From a virus, in IMG/VR virus record IMGVR_UViG_3300049726_000028, positions 1 to 31,334 of that record: 31,334 bases of DNA; one strand, 5' to 3'. Below the pieces are notes generated by a model. It was not told the origin of the DNA. It saw only the letters and a list, made by a program, of their open reading frames with translations, and made no database searches. Shown piece by piece: positions 8,925-16,950 of the stretch. A program made the translations under genes and the position numbers. Numbering within the stretch: the first letter of the stretch is position 1; each line of letters starts with the position of its first letter.

Positions 8925-9558
8925 CAAGCACCGTCCATGCTTGGAGGTTGATATCGTCTTTCATGAAATCCGTAAAGTCACCATGTAAATGATCTGACGG
9001 GTTGTCGTGTCCTCGTTCCGCAAGATAAGCTGCGTTTAAAAGCATCTCTCTGCTAACCTTGCGTATATCGCTTTCATTTATTCCGAGCACGAAGGCAACA
9101 ATAAAAGAAGAAGTCTCTGATGGTATAATCAAATCATACCAAATACGCAATCCGTCAAGCTCTTCTTCAAATGCTTGCTTCCTCGGCCCTCTCGGACATT
9201 CATTTATTTTATTCTGTAAATCTTCGATCTGTTTTTTTATAAGTTCGTTTTTCTCTTTTATGTTTAAGTAAGAAAGTAATTGCTCATACGTGGGAGAAAC
9301 AAGACACTCCTGCAAAATCTTATTATTTCTTTCAGCAAATGCGACCATTTCTTTGACAGTAAATCTTCCGTTCTGTTCTTTTATACGATTCTCGAAAGAC
9401 GCGATAAGCGTAATATTGCCGCACGATTTAATCTGTGCTGCCGTTAGTCGCCTAACCTGAAAAGGTATCGCAGTCCCAAAAAAGGGAACTGCGATTATAG
9501 GATATTTTGCGATCTCTATTTTTTGTTCAATAGAGACTGGAGGTCTTTTTATTTTCAT
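8896..9558 (-). CDS. Tail assembly chaperone-like protein
   Basis: A protein of 220 residues between the tail tube and tape measure genes, the place of the tail assembly chaperone (lambda G-type). The first 55 residues have an IPFQVRRLTAAQIKSCG segment that resembles the chaperone N-terminus. Residues 100-140 form a charged coiled coil (ELIKKQIEDLQNKINE). The C-terminal third is helical with an Ala/Asn/His-rich section. It ends inside the tape measure start, leaving no room for a separate T-type extension, so the usual programmed frameshift is not evident. Start by ATGA overlap with the tube gene. Confidence 0.65.
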   Translation of the reverse strand: MKIKRPPVSIEQKIEIAKYPIIAVPFFGTAIPFQVRRLTAAQIKSCGNITLIASFENRIKEQNGRFTVKEMVAFAERNNKILQECLVSPTYEQLLSYLNIKEKNELIKKQIEDLQNKINECPRGPRKQAFEEELDGLRIWYDLIIPSETSSFIVAFVLGINESDIRKVSREMLLNAAYLAERGHDNPSDHLHGDFTDFMKDDINLQAWTVLDEEKEVLRG

Positions 9559-10538
9559 ACGTTATAAACATTGAGCGCGTTAAATTCCGAAACATCGAGC
9601 CGTTTTCTGATTACCGCACCTGTCTCAACTCCCTTGCTGTCGGTGTAGTTAGTTCCGACAATATCGTAATTCATAGGCATGATAGATTTGTCTTTAGTTC
9701 TTTCTGATACCGATCCAGAACAGGTGAGATATATTGTCATTTCCCAATATGAGATTTGAGCGAGCTTGTTTGGCCCCTGATTGTAGACCGGATTGAAAAC
9801 CTCAATCTCAAAATAACATTTCGATGCGTTCTGATCTGGGTCGTGGTATGCTCCGTTTGCATCGATATACCCATTCTCGATGAGAGAATCAAGCCAGTAA
9901 TTGACTTGTGTTTCGACTGATTTGATCGTGATGCCTTTCTTATATCCGTCGATGATCACGTCAACAGAAGCCCCGGTTGCCGGTTCAATTGATATCGTCT
10001 CATCGTCTTTTTTCGTCGGAGATTCGGCGAAAGACTTAAACGTATCTGAAACTATGAACTGTTGTCCTTTGCCCTGTCCGATCCGTGCGAGTTCTGCGAA
10101 ATCTCCGTATGTCTGGATATAATCCGGGTCGTCGGTTCCGTTGTAGACGAGCAGCAACCGAAGCGTGACGGCTTCTTTTGATGCAAGCATATCGGTCGGT
10201 GCAGCGATATTTATTGCAGTCACCAGTTCATCTACTGTTACCATGGTAAGATCAACCGCCGGTGTTATATCGATATTTGTAATCTCTTCCGCCCCTGAAT
10301 CAAATTTTATTTTCAAAGGGATTGCGGCCGGAACTACAGCATTAGAAAAATCGAATGGGCCCGTTCCTCCGATAATACGTCCGTTTCCGGTTCCTGAATT
10401 ATATGATCCGTCTTTTTGCAAACCGTCATAATTTCCTTTTGAATCAAGGCCGCCCTTGATTCTCGTGTAGTCATCATTGAGAGCACGGAATCGAACAAAC
10501 CGTAGACCCTCATTAAAAAATGCATTACCTCTTAACAT
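9555..10538 (-). CDS. Major tail tube protein
   Basis: A protein of 327 residues that begins MLRGNAFFNEGLRFVRF and is predominantly beta-structured. It has an AIPLKIKFDSGAEE segment, a block containing ASVDVIIDGYKKG (about 190-205), and a C-terminal stretch with YWEMTIYLTCSGS (about 265-280), as expected for a tube subunit that stacks into a hollow tail. It precedes the chaperone-like and tape measure genes, which is the canonical place. A long inserted region (about 90-175) is larger than in minimal tube proteins and may be surface exposed. AGGGGG precedes the ATG. No sheath gene follows, so the tail is non-contractile. Confidence 0.75.
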   Translation of the reverse strand: MLRGNAFFNEGLRFVRFRALNDDYTRIKGGLDSKGNYDGLQKDGSYNSGTGNGRIIGGTGPFDFSNAVVPAAIPLKIKFDSGAEEITNIDITPAVDLTMVTVDELVTAINIAAPTDMLASKEAVTLRLLLVYNGTDDPDYIQTYGDFAELARIGQGKGQQFIVSDTFKSFAESPTKKDDETISIEPATGASVDVIIDGYKKGITIKSVETQVNYWLDSLIENGYIDANGAYHDPDQNASKCYFEIEVFNPVYNQGPNKLAQISYWEMTIYLTCSGSVSERTKDKSIMPMNYDIVGTNYTDSKGVETGAVIRKRLDVSEFNALNVYNV

Positions 10539-10548
10539 TATGTGCCCC

Positions 10549-10905
10549 CTAAAACTTAATTAACGGCATTAGGAATACACGTTCCATAGCTATTGTGCCG
10601 TCGTCGTTACCTATGATAATTTGATCACCGCCTTCGAATCCTTCATCGAGCATATTCAATGCTCCCTTGGGAGAAGTGGCGGAATAGTTGCTTAATAAAA
10701 TCGATAAATCATTTGTCACAAAATCCTGTAGCAAATCCTGATTGCCTGGTTGCATGTGAACGATGATTCTAAATGCCTGACTGCCCGTGGGATGCGATTC
10801 GAGCTTTACAACAATGTAAGGAGGTTGTGGTAATGGAAGCGATCCGAATAAAACCACATCCTCAATGCGTCCTGTCCGCAATTTCTCAACAATTTTAGTC
10901 AGCAT
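10549..10905 (-). CDS. Tail terminator or neck protein
   Basis: A protein of 118 residues directly upstream of the tail tube gene, where siphoviruses carry the tail terminator (gpU/gp17-like). It opens MLTKIVEKLRTGRIEDVVLFG, continues with a PPYIVVKLESH strand that is typical of this fold, and then a NQDLLQDFVTNDLSILLSN helix. The start overlaps the end of the gp10-like gene by 11 bases. The ribosome site is weak, so translation probably relies on coupling. Assignment rests on order, size and fold pattern rather than on a decisive motif. Confidence 0.6.
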   Translation of the reverse strand: MLTKIVEKLRTGRIEDVVLFGSLPLPQPPYIVVKLESHPTGSQAFRIIVHMQPGNQDLLQDFVTNDLSILLSNYSATSPKGALNMLDEGFEGGDQIIIGNDDGTIAMERVFLMPLIKF

Positions 10906-11254
10906 ATAAATCTTGTACGTCCCTTATAAATCTTCCCGCGAATCTTTGCACTATTGGTCTGATAGCTTCATTCGCTCGGTTATTCGCAAGTTCGAGATAG
11001 ACCCCGTAAGAAACAAAGTGAGCCATAAACCATCCGATCTCATCATCCTCACGTATTCCACCAACAAAAACTTCGAGAGCAGCCGACCCGGTTCTGTTGT
11101 TCCAAAACTGGCCCTTTGTTCCTGGACTCGGAGGCTGAACACTTCTAAAATAATTCAAAGCCTCGGCTCCCCATTTCAAACCGTAAGCATAAATAGTGGC
11201 TCGTCTACGGTTGTAAATCTGCTCTATATTTTTTACTATCTCTGATACGTCCAT
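10895..11254 (-). CDS. HK97 gp10-like head-tail completion protein
   Basis: A protein of 119 residues. The order of elements fits the HK97 gp10/phage neck family: an N-terminal helix (EIVKNIEQIYNRR), a helix with ALNYFRS, the FWNNRTGSAALEVFVG block, and a YGVYLELANN strand-turn, then a Pro-containing final helix (IRPIVQRFAG). In that family the W-N-x-T-G and Y-G-x-Y-L-E motifs are characteristic, and both are present. It would sit at the neck and help complete or join the tail. The ATG is preceded by GGAG about nine bases away and lies 50 bases inside the previous gene. Confidence 0.8.
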   Translation of the reverse strand: MDVSEIVKNIEQIYNRRRATIYAYGLKWGAEALNYFRSVQPPSPGTKGQFWNNRTGSAALEVFVGGIREDDEIGWFMAHFVSYGVYLELANNRANEAIRPIVQRFAGRFIRDVQDLYAD

Positions 11255-11423
11255 CTATCAATAACACTCCAGACAAATAATTTATCATATTCAAAGCTTC
11301 GATATTTGTTAAAAATTCTTTTTCGAATCCTGGATTGTTGATGTAAGCATCGTTAATGTCCGGTATCCCGCGTATTTTTTCGCGTCCATCAATTTTTCCA
11401 TCAACAATGTCGTCTATGGTCAT
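11205..11423 (-). CDS. Small connector-region protein, unknown
   Basis: A protein of 72 residues in the head-tail connector operon: MTIDDIVDGKIDGREKIRG then a polar helical middle. The start ATG overlaps the upstream stop as ATGA, which is the strongest support. The last 50 bases overlap the gp10-like gene in another frame, an unusually long overlap here. No family recognised. It may be a small neck accessory protein. An alternative is that only its first part matters and it serves to couple ribosomes into the next gene. Confidence 0.6.
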   Translation of the reverse strand: MTIDDIVDGKIDGREKIRGIPDINDAYINNPGFEKEFLTNIEALNMINYLSGVLLIDGRIRDSKKYRADLQP

Positions 11424-11812
11424 GTTCCCGTTTTCTCCTCATCGATGTTTATCAACGATGCTCGATACCCGATTGTATCACCGAATCGCCTTACTGTCTC
11501 TACCATTTTGACTCGATAAGTTTTCCCATTAGTTTCAAAAACATCATCACGCAATAGTACATTGTCGATATCGCTTATAGCGTGCATACGCATGCTTTCC
11601 GAAACTCCTACAGGACTCGGCATATCACCTGCTTTGGCTTCTTGAGCAATTCGCATTTTTATTTTAACAGGAACCGGAACCGAAAAAGGATTAACAACAT
11701 CATCCCCGATGGTATTCTGTCTGATATATTTCCGGTTGATATCAACGATAACAGGATTCTCATCTATCGTTTTATTCCATGCGTCGCGAGCCTGCGCGGA
11801 TAATTGATTCAC
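11420..11812 (-). CDS. Head closure (stopper)-like connector protein
   Basis: A protein of 130 residues starting with GTG, preceded by a very good GGAGGT and overlapping the upstream stop as GTGA. It has a helical start (MNQLSAQARDAWNKTIDENP), a region of charged strands (VPVPVKIKMRIAQEAKAGD) and a terminal DDVFETNGKTYRVKMVE-VRRFGDT pattern of short beta strands, which suits a small beta-barrel head-closure protein. Its place between adaptor and gp10-like genes supports that. No diagnostic residues can be pointed to, so the role is inferred from gene order. Confidence 0.6.
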   Translation of the reverse strand: MNQLSAQARDAWNKTIDENPVIVDINRKYIRQNTIGDDVVNPFSVPVPVKIKMRIAQEAKAGDMPSPVGVSESMRMHAISDIDNVLLRDDVFETNGKTYRVKMVETVRRFGDTIGYRASLINIDEEKTGT

Positions 11813-12300
11813 AAATTACCTCCGGCTATTCTTGGTCGCTTGATTGTGCCATATTGCCCGGTCGTATTATTAGAGTTCTCATCCTCTTGCTCTTTAAACA
11901 TAGTGATAAGATTTTTATAGAAATCGTATAAGTCTCTTAGGGATGTATATGTAGCCGATTCTGTACCGGACGATATCGATGACAATCTCATTTCCTGCCC
12001 AAGTTTGGCAAGGATCAAACGCAAGCATCTATATACCGTGTCATCGTGGCCGTAATTATCCCAAATAGACGCTATTGTAATGTCAGCAAGATATAATTTC
12101 GGTTGCACCCAGTCCGTTATAGCAGGACTTGATTTGTCTGTAATGTAAAATTTGCCTGTGGCAATAGATTGATAAGCCGTTTGAGCAACAGGACTTAACG
12201 GAAAATGTGTTTCATCTGCGATCTGCAAAACATTAACAATTCCAACCGGATCGTTTATTACAAGTCGAACAGCTTTTACATCGTCGAACGTAGCATTCAT
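11809..12300 (-). CDS. Head-tail adaptor (connector) protein
   Basis: A protein of 163 residues, the first connector gene after the sugar/methyl cassette. It is helical with two regions typical of gp6/gp15-type adaptors: VQPKLYLADITIASIWDNY-like helix near 65-85 and a C-terminal helix SLRDLYDFYKNLITMF followed by a polar tail ending in a basic RPRIAGGNL. The adaptor would bind the portal after packaging and receive the closure protein. Start by ATGA overlap with the methyltransferase-like gene. Confidence is from order and size more than from motifs. Confidence 0.6.
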   Translation of the reverse strand: MNATFDDVKAVRLVINDPVGIVNVLQIADETHFPLSPVAQTAYQSIATGKFYITDKSSPAITDWVQPKLYLADITIASIWDNYGHDDTVYRCLRLILAKLGQEMRLSSISSGTESATYTSLRDLYDFYKNLITMFKEQEDENSNNTTGQYGTIKRPRIAGGNL

Positions 12301-12812
12301 TTAATCACCTTCCACCAAGTATTGTCATCTCCGGTCTTACATCCTGAACATAATTCGTCAACCGCTTTTTTCACATTGCCCTGATTCGTCCCGTAATCGT
12401 GGCCGGAAATCATTCCGCCCGCTTTGACTTTTGGGAGCCATGCCTTTATGTCGCGTGAACACCCTTCATAAGAATGATCCGCATCGATAAAAACAAAATC
12501 TATTGATCTGTCTTTATAAAACGATGCACCTACGGCGCTGTCACATCTAACGACGCTCGATCTCCCCTTATATTCCGATGCCATTTTAACAACGCAATAA
12601 TAAGCGGAATCGAATTCTTTCTGCGACAGTTTCGCGATCATAGCTCCACTCTTAACATACTCGCTGTTTTGATCCGGGATCATCCAGGAGTCTACACCTA
12701 TCCAGATTAGATTCGGAACCCTCGATAAAAGATTGCGAGCCATCTGCCCCAAATAAACTCCGACTTCTACGAAGACAATCGTCCTGTTTTTAGGGATAAG
12801 ATTAATTACCAC
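12297..12812 (-). CDS. Class I SAM-dependent methyltransferase, small
   Basis: A protein of 171 residues with the Rossmann methyltransferase pattern: motif I FVEVGVYLG at 14-22, an acidic end of strand two (Asp41 in GVDSW), and a DFVFIDADHSYEG block at 105-117, which is the signature of the Methyltransf_24/class I O-methyltransferase-like group, then a GGMISGHDY strand at 132-140. The start is GTG at 12812 and the ribosome site is weak; the gene overlaps its upstream neighbour by 11 bases. The substrate is unknown. With a glycosyltransferase next door, methylation of a sugar is a reasonable guess. Confidence 0.82.
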   Translation of the reverse strand: MVINLIPKNRTIVFVEVGVYLGQMARNLLSRVPNLIWIGVDSWMIPDQNSEYVKSGAMIAKLSQKEFDSAYYCVVKMASEYKGRSSVVRCDSAVGASFYKDRSIDFVFIDADHSYEGCSRDIKAWLPKVKAGGMISGHDYGTNQGNVKKAVDELCSGCKTGDDNTWWKVIK

Positions 12813-14220
12813 GTCCCAGCGCCTGAGCGCGTGCCGCTTCGATAGTTTCGTAACCGGATGGACTCCTTTCGATTAAAATAAATCGCGTGATAAAGGGATT
12901 CTTTTTCAAATCGCTTACAGGTGAGGTTATAATCGTGCTTACTCTATATTTATTTTTCGTCCATTCCGAAACGAGCGCGGTCAATTGATCGTGAGTAAAG
13001 GAAAACGGATCGGTAATTGAAGGTTCTTTCGCATGGCATCGAGTGTGTTCGATAACGAGAATTCCCTTTTTAGAAAGTTGAGAAAGCCAGACTTTTAAAG
13101 TCTGTTCGGGAGCGAACGCGTGGTCAAACGCATTAGAATAAATAAAATCCGCCTTACCCGTCCATTCGTCATTGACTTTATTAAAATCATGTTGAACAGT
13201 ATTTGGAATTTCTTTAGCATAATCTGCAATCTCGGTGCCTATAACCTTACAACCTGGAAAAAGTTCCATGAAATATTGTTGCTCAAGTCCTTTGCGTGTC
13301 CCGTGGCATAATCCGAACTTCGGATTGATTTTCTTTTTGAGCGACCGGACAAGAAAAGAAATATGCGGTTGTTTAACCCATACATTTTCACGCTTTTCGA
13401 CTGCTGCCGTTTTTTGTGCATTCAAATATTGCTCGTACGAGGTGTATTTGAAAAGAGCTAATCCTGGTGTCTCACTAATATTTATATTCAGTCCGCACTC
13501 TCGCGCGAGCGATTGCCAAATATCGAACGCTAAGACATGTCCATTCCGGTCACCTGACAAAACCGCTCTCCGTAAAGGTTCTTTGACATGGATAATCATT
13601 GTCTTGTCATTAACTAAGTCCCAATGCTCAACACATGAATTCCATTTTAAACAATCGAACGGCTTAACTATCGCAGTATGTTTTTTTTGTGCAAGTAGAT
13701 ATCCTAGTGATGCCTGATTCATTCCTCCGAATTGTGTTCGCCATTTTTGATGGAGCGGACTTGCTCCGTGAGTGCCTTCTGCGTATAAAAGATTATCCGC
13801 GGCCACCCAGTCGCGCATAAACTGCCGAGCCGGCTCTGTATTCGCTACAAAAACAGCCCCGCCATTCCACGGGAGGTTCGCTCCATGCCGCCCCTTCCCT
13901 CCTCGCCCGTTACTTCTGCATGATAACCCTATGTCAAAGTCTTTTATAAACGCAACCGATAAATCATGCAAAACAATCATATCTGCATCGAGTAAGATAA
14001 CGTCATCATTAGCTTTCTCGATAAAATCCAACCAGAATTGTATTTTATAGTTGTTCGAATCGAACGTGGGATTTTCTTTTTTACGTTTCGGAGCTGGGAG
14101 CTTTAACCATGTGAACTCTGCTCCAGGGCAATTCTTTTTGACGGAATACTCAAGAACCTTTCCTAATTTCGTGTAACTATCGCCGTTCCCGTAATTAAAA
14201 GACGCGGTTAAAATTTTCAT
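12802..14220 (-). CDS. Glycosyltransferase fused to a methyltransferase
   Basis: A bifunctional protein of 472 residues. The N-terminal half is a GT-A-type glycosyltransferase: a nucleotide-sugar fold start (MKILTASFNYGNGD), the metal-binding DAD at 78-80 in VILLDADMIVL, an NGGAVFVAN block at 119-127 and a late His at 211 that could complete the metal site, as in GT8-like enzymes. The C-terminal half (about 300-455) is a class I methyltransferase-like domain with a Gly-containing loop at 303-311, the acidic residue Glu330 in VIGTE, ADFIYSNAFDH at 357-367 and an ILVIEHT strand. It would attach a sugar and methylate it, or methylate a linked acceptor; target unknown. Starts by ATGA overlap. Confidence 0.82.
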   Translation of the reverse strand: MKILTASFNYGNGDSYTKLGKVLEYSVKKNCPGAEFTWLKLPAPKRKKENPTFDSNNYKIQFWLDFIEKANDDVILLDADMIVLHDLSVAFIKDFDIGLSCRSNGRGGKGRHGANLPWNGGAVFVANTEPARQFMRDWVAADNLLYAEGTHGASPLHQKWRTQFGGMNQASLGYLLAQKKHTAIVKPFDCLKWNSCVEHWDLVNDKTMIIHVKEPLRRAVLSGDRNGHVLAFDIWQSLARECGLNINISETPGLALFKYTSYEQYLNAQKTAAVEKRENVWVKQPHISFLVRSLKKKINPKFGLCHGTRKGLEQQYFMELFPGCKVIGTEIADYAKEIPNTVQHDFNKVNDEWTGKADFIYSNAFDHAFAPEQTLKVWLSQLSKKGILVIEHTRCHAKEPSITDPFSFTHDQLTALVSEWTKNKYRVSTIITSPVSDLKKNPFITRFILIERSPSGYETIEAARAQALGRGN

Positions 14221-14909
14221 AGTACTCGATTTCCTTCTCCATCCACCCAGTCTTTTAAATATTCAGGATTACTAATCTTTCTTACCGCTCCGCCTTTATA
14301 TCGATAGATTGCGGTATAAGAATTTGCCGGTCTTTCTACGAATTCAAAAGCTTCCTGATTTTTTTCCATAATGTCACGCTGGTATTTTCGTCTGATAACA
14401 TCGTGAGTTGTGTAAAAATAAAAATCCATGAGAAAGAAAAGCGTTCCTGGATAACAGAATGGTATAACTAAATCGAGCAGATGGTCGAACATTGGCTTTT
14501 TTGAGCAGATATCATCGACTACCAAACCAATTTTTTTATCAGTCTCAAATTTCTGTTCTATAAAATCTCCTTGATGGATTATGGGATCAATACCAAATGG
14601 TTCTACGTTCTTTTTAAAAATATCGAGAATAGATTGTCCGTCTTTGAGAGTGATACCAATTTTTTTTGCCTGAGTTACAAGGTGCGGATATGTAATCCAC
14701 ATGTCGAAGCAATGATATTCCGGGGTGAACGGTGTTTGCTTAATTCCTGACATCACAAATCCGGTCGTAGAGCCAAACCATGATCCGGTCTCAATGATAA
14801 TTTCGTTTTCTTTTATTCCAGCACCCGCATTTTGCAATTGACGGGGAATGCTTGTACCTCCGTTTCCTATCGAAGGTATTTTTTTTGCTAAATTAAAATA
14901 ATCTGTCAT
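14217..14909 (-). CDS. Methyltransferase-like protein of the sugar cassette
   Basis: A protein of 230 residues. IIIETGSWFGSTTG at 36-49 looks like the cofactor loop of a class I methyltransferase, HCFDMW near 66-71 like the strand-two acidic position, and LVVDDICSKKPMFDHLLDL and FFLMDFYFYTTHDVIRR like the later core strands. The canonical Gly-x-Gly is partly altered (TGSWFGS), so binding may be atypical. AAGGGG and an ATGA overlap give the start. It sits between the dehydrogenase-like and glycosyltransferase genes. It could act on a sugar or on the same acceptor; it might also be inactive as an enzyme. Confidence 0.65.
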   Translation of the reverse strand: MTDYFNLAKKIPSIGNGGTSIPRQLQNAGAGIKENEIIIETGSWFGSTTGFVMSGIKQTPFTPEYHCFDMWITYPHLVTQAKKIGITLKDGQSILDIFKKNVEPFGIDPIIHQGDFIEQKFETDKKIGLVVDDICSKKPMFDHLLDLVIPFCYPGTLFFLMDFYFYTTHDVIRRKYQRDIMEKNQEAFEFVERPANSYTAIYRYKGGAVRKISNPEYLKDWVDGEGNRVL

Positions 14910-15664
14910 TTTATCCCCTTATCTTTTTTGTATGTGTCGTTTGTTGCACGAACCGATTTCATTAGTTGCATGTCGATTCCTACATTTTTTGCGAATTGTA
15001 TTATTGCAGGAATGTCTTTATCCAGACATTTACTTTCATAATACGGATGATCTGCATAAACTAAAGTGTGAGACCTTCCAACTCTCGGATCAACTACAAA
15101 GAGCTCTCGCATTTCATTATAGTCCACTCCCAAAGCGGAAGATAGTCTGTAAAACTCATTGCAAAAAGTGACCTTTGTAGCTAAAAAACTGTTTTCCATA
15201 TATTTAACAAGTTCTGCGGTTTCAAATGTAGTTTGAAATATTTTTAATTCTCCGGTGTTTATGCTTTTAAACGCTTCGCATACTCGCGAGGTGTTTTTTC
15301 TGTCTCCACCTAAAATAATAAAATTGTATTTATATCCATTTGCATGAACAGTTTCTCCGTAATATTCAGGCATGAACACAATATTTTTTCCATACTCGCT
15401 TGATATCCGTGAACAGGTTCCGGGAGATATGGTTGATCGAATGCAATAAACTCTTGCCTTGACCGAATTTATTGCATCTATGACTATAGAAGTGCAACAT
15501 TTTCCATCTTCCTCGCAGGGAGTGGGAACGCAAATAAAAGCAATGTCATAACATATTTGAGGATCACAAAAAATGCCTTGCGGAGGATCATGCACGACTG
15601 CATCTGGAAAAATCTTTATCATGTTCTTTCCTACAATCCCGTTTCCAACTATCAGTATCTTCAA
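14906..15664 (-). CDS. UDP-glucose/GDP-mannose 6-dehydrogenase-like protein, short form
   Basis: A protein of 252 residues related to nucleotide-sugar dehydrogenases, which oxidise the sugar C6 to an acid with two NAD. Visible family features: Rossmann GxGxxG (GNGIVG at 7-12), FICVPTP at 43-49, RSTISPGT at 76-83, the central helix with ELVKYMENSFLATKVTFCNEF (151-171), and Cys213 in SKCLDKD, the position of the catalytic Cys with the following Lys-Asp. The usual third domain of about 150 residues is missing; typical family length is 400-450. The start is TTG with an excellent GGAGG. It may be an active minimal form or a binding-only remnant. First gene after the capsid terminator. Confidence 0.82.
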   Translation of the reverse strand: MKILIVGNGIVGKNMIKIFPDAVVHDPPQGIFCDPQICYDIAFICVPTPCEEDGKCCTSIVIDAINSVKARVYCIRSTISPGTCSRISSEYGKNIVFMPEYYGETVHANGYKYNFIILGGDRKNTSRVCEAFKSINTGELKIFQTTFETAELVKYMENSFLATKVTFCNEFYRLSSALGVDYNEMRELFVVDPRVGRSHTLVYADHPYYESKCLDKDIPAIIQFAKNVGIDMQLMKSVRATNDTYKKDKGIK

Positions 15665-15681
15665 AGTGTCCTCCGCTTTTT

Positions 15682-15714
15682 TTAAAAAATAACCGCGCAG
15701 TTTCCCACGCGGCT
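15682..15714 (-). terminator. Intrinsic terminator after the major capsid gene
   Basis: On the minus strand an eight-pair stem (CCGCGTGG with CTGCGCGG, including two G-T pairs, at 15712-15693) closes a GAAA tetraloop and is followed by TTATTTTTT. It lies between the capsid gene stop and the first gene of the sugar/methyl cassette, so it ends or attenuates capsid-unit transcription. Confidence 0.8.
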
Positions 15715-15735
15715 ACTAAGGAGATGATCTTTATT

Positions 15736-16932
15736 TTATGATTCAGGTTCTGCGGGTAAATCTATTTTAACAATAGCACCATAACCGGTTCCAAGCGTTG
15801 AGCCAGGCATCGATGATCCGAGAAAGTCAGCGTACCATTCTGTCTGGACTCCATACCATGCCCTCTCTTCTGTTGAGAGTTGAAGCACAGAACCTCGCCC
15901 TACTTCCATGGTAAGAGGCCGTTTAACTAGAGTATAGGAATACATATTCGGAACGAACAAATAGGCTTCGTTTATTCCGCATCCCTGAAATACTATTTTC
16001 TTTTTGCCCCATGTGAACGATGTACCGTTGTACTCAATGATTGTGTCAATCGGAAGAGAAGATCGAAGCTGGCCGCTGCCAGTGTTAGCTCCGGATACTT
16101 CCAGTTTGCCCTGTATTACTCGTTCACTTTCCCATCGTCGAGCGGAATTGATAAGCAGTGTAATTGAGGGAATCGATATCGTTAATCCATTCTGGGGATC
16201 AAGCAGTTGTTTGAGAAGAACATATGCCTCTCTATATGTGTCATACAGGTTTGCGTCAAATGATGTACCGGTATTGATGGCGTTGACTTTCTGTTTCGCT
16301 TTGAATGTCGTCGAGAAAAGATAACCCAATGCTCTATTGTTCCTCTCGTTGACATAGGCCTCGGCTGCTGCCTGTAAAACTTTTTGCATGTCAAAAAGCT
16401 TGTTGTACAAAAGATTCTTAAGCGTATCTTTCCAGCCAACCCCGAACGCTTCCATGATAACTGATCCGGCCGCTCCCGAATACTGTTCGATGAGTGGAAC
16501 AGAATCGTTTTCGAGTAACATCGGAAGCATTACTCCGCGATATTTGTAAATCTCGCGCAAGGAAACGGATTCGGGATAATCGAAGTTTGTGGTTTCGATA
16601 TTTATCTGGTTTGTGAAATCCGGAATTTCCATGACGCGCCGCGTGACATCCACGAAAAGAAGCTGGATGAGCGACGCTAGATTGGCCGGAACGCTGTTCT
16701 GATTGATTACTTTCTCGCGAAGGTCTTTTATCTGCGACCAGACTTTATTGTATAGGTCACTGTTTTCATATTTCCCGGCCATTCTGACAATTGCTTCTGA
16801 TGTCTGATAAATCTCCGGGGTTGCCGCCTGGGCATTCTCTTTCATGCTCCCCTGAAAAATAGCGATCTTCTGTGAGTGTTTGTTTTCGATCCTTTCGCGG
16901 AGAAAGGTCTCTTTGTTATAAATCTTCAACAT
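15736..16932 (-). CDS. Major capsid protein
   Basis: A protein of 398 residues in the position of the major head protein, after the protease/scaffold and decoration genes. An N-terminal helical arm of about 75 residues precedes a block with VPANLASLIQLLFVDVTRRV, and EAFGVGWKDTLKNLLYN and RNNRALGYLF appear in the middle, as expected for an HK97-like coat subunit of this size. The C-terminus is beta-rich (EVGRGSVLQLSTEERAW). No clear cleavage signal can be read. The ribosome site (GGAGGAAAATAT before the ATG) is one of the best in the window, and the gene lies in a unit with its own promoter and terminator, which suits very high expression. Confidence 0.8.
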   Translation of the reverse strand: MLKIYNKETFLRERIENKHSQKIAIFQGSMKENAQAATPEIYQTSEAIVRMAGKYENSDLYNKVWSQIKDLREKVINQNSVPANLASLIQLLFVDVTRRVMEIPDFTNQINIETTNFDYPESVSLREIYKYRGVMLPMLLENDSVPLIEQYSGAAGSVIMEAFGVGWKDTLKNLLYNKLFDMQKVLQAAAEAYVNERNNRALGYLFSTTFKAKQKVNAINTGTSFDANLYDTYREAYVLLKQLLDPQNGLTISIPSITLLINSARRWESERVIQGKLEVSGANTGSGQLRSSLPIDTIIEYNGTSFTWGKKKIVFQGCGINEAYLFVPNMYSYTLVKRPLTMEVGRGSVLQLSTEERAWYGVQTEWYADFLGSSMPGSTLGTGYGAIVKIDLPAEPES

Positions 16933-16950
16933 ATATTTTCCTCCCTCCTC

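Noticed and set aside
8896-9558. Programmed frameshift in the tail assembly chaperone
   Set aside because: No slippery heptamer was evident near the end and the tape measure starts inside the gene, leaving no space for an extension.
13235-13717. Long rightward frame opposite the glycosyltransferase gene
   Set aside because: It is antisense to a well-supported gene, has no ribosome site and no recognisable family.
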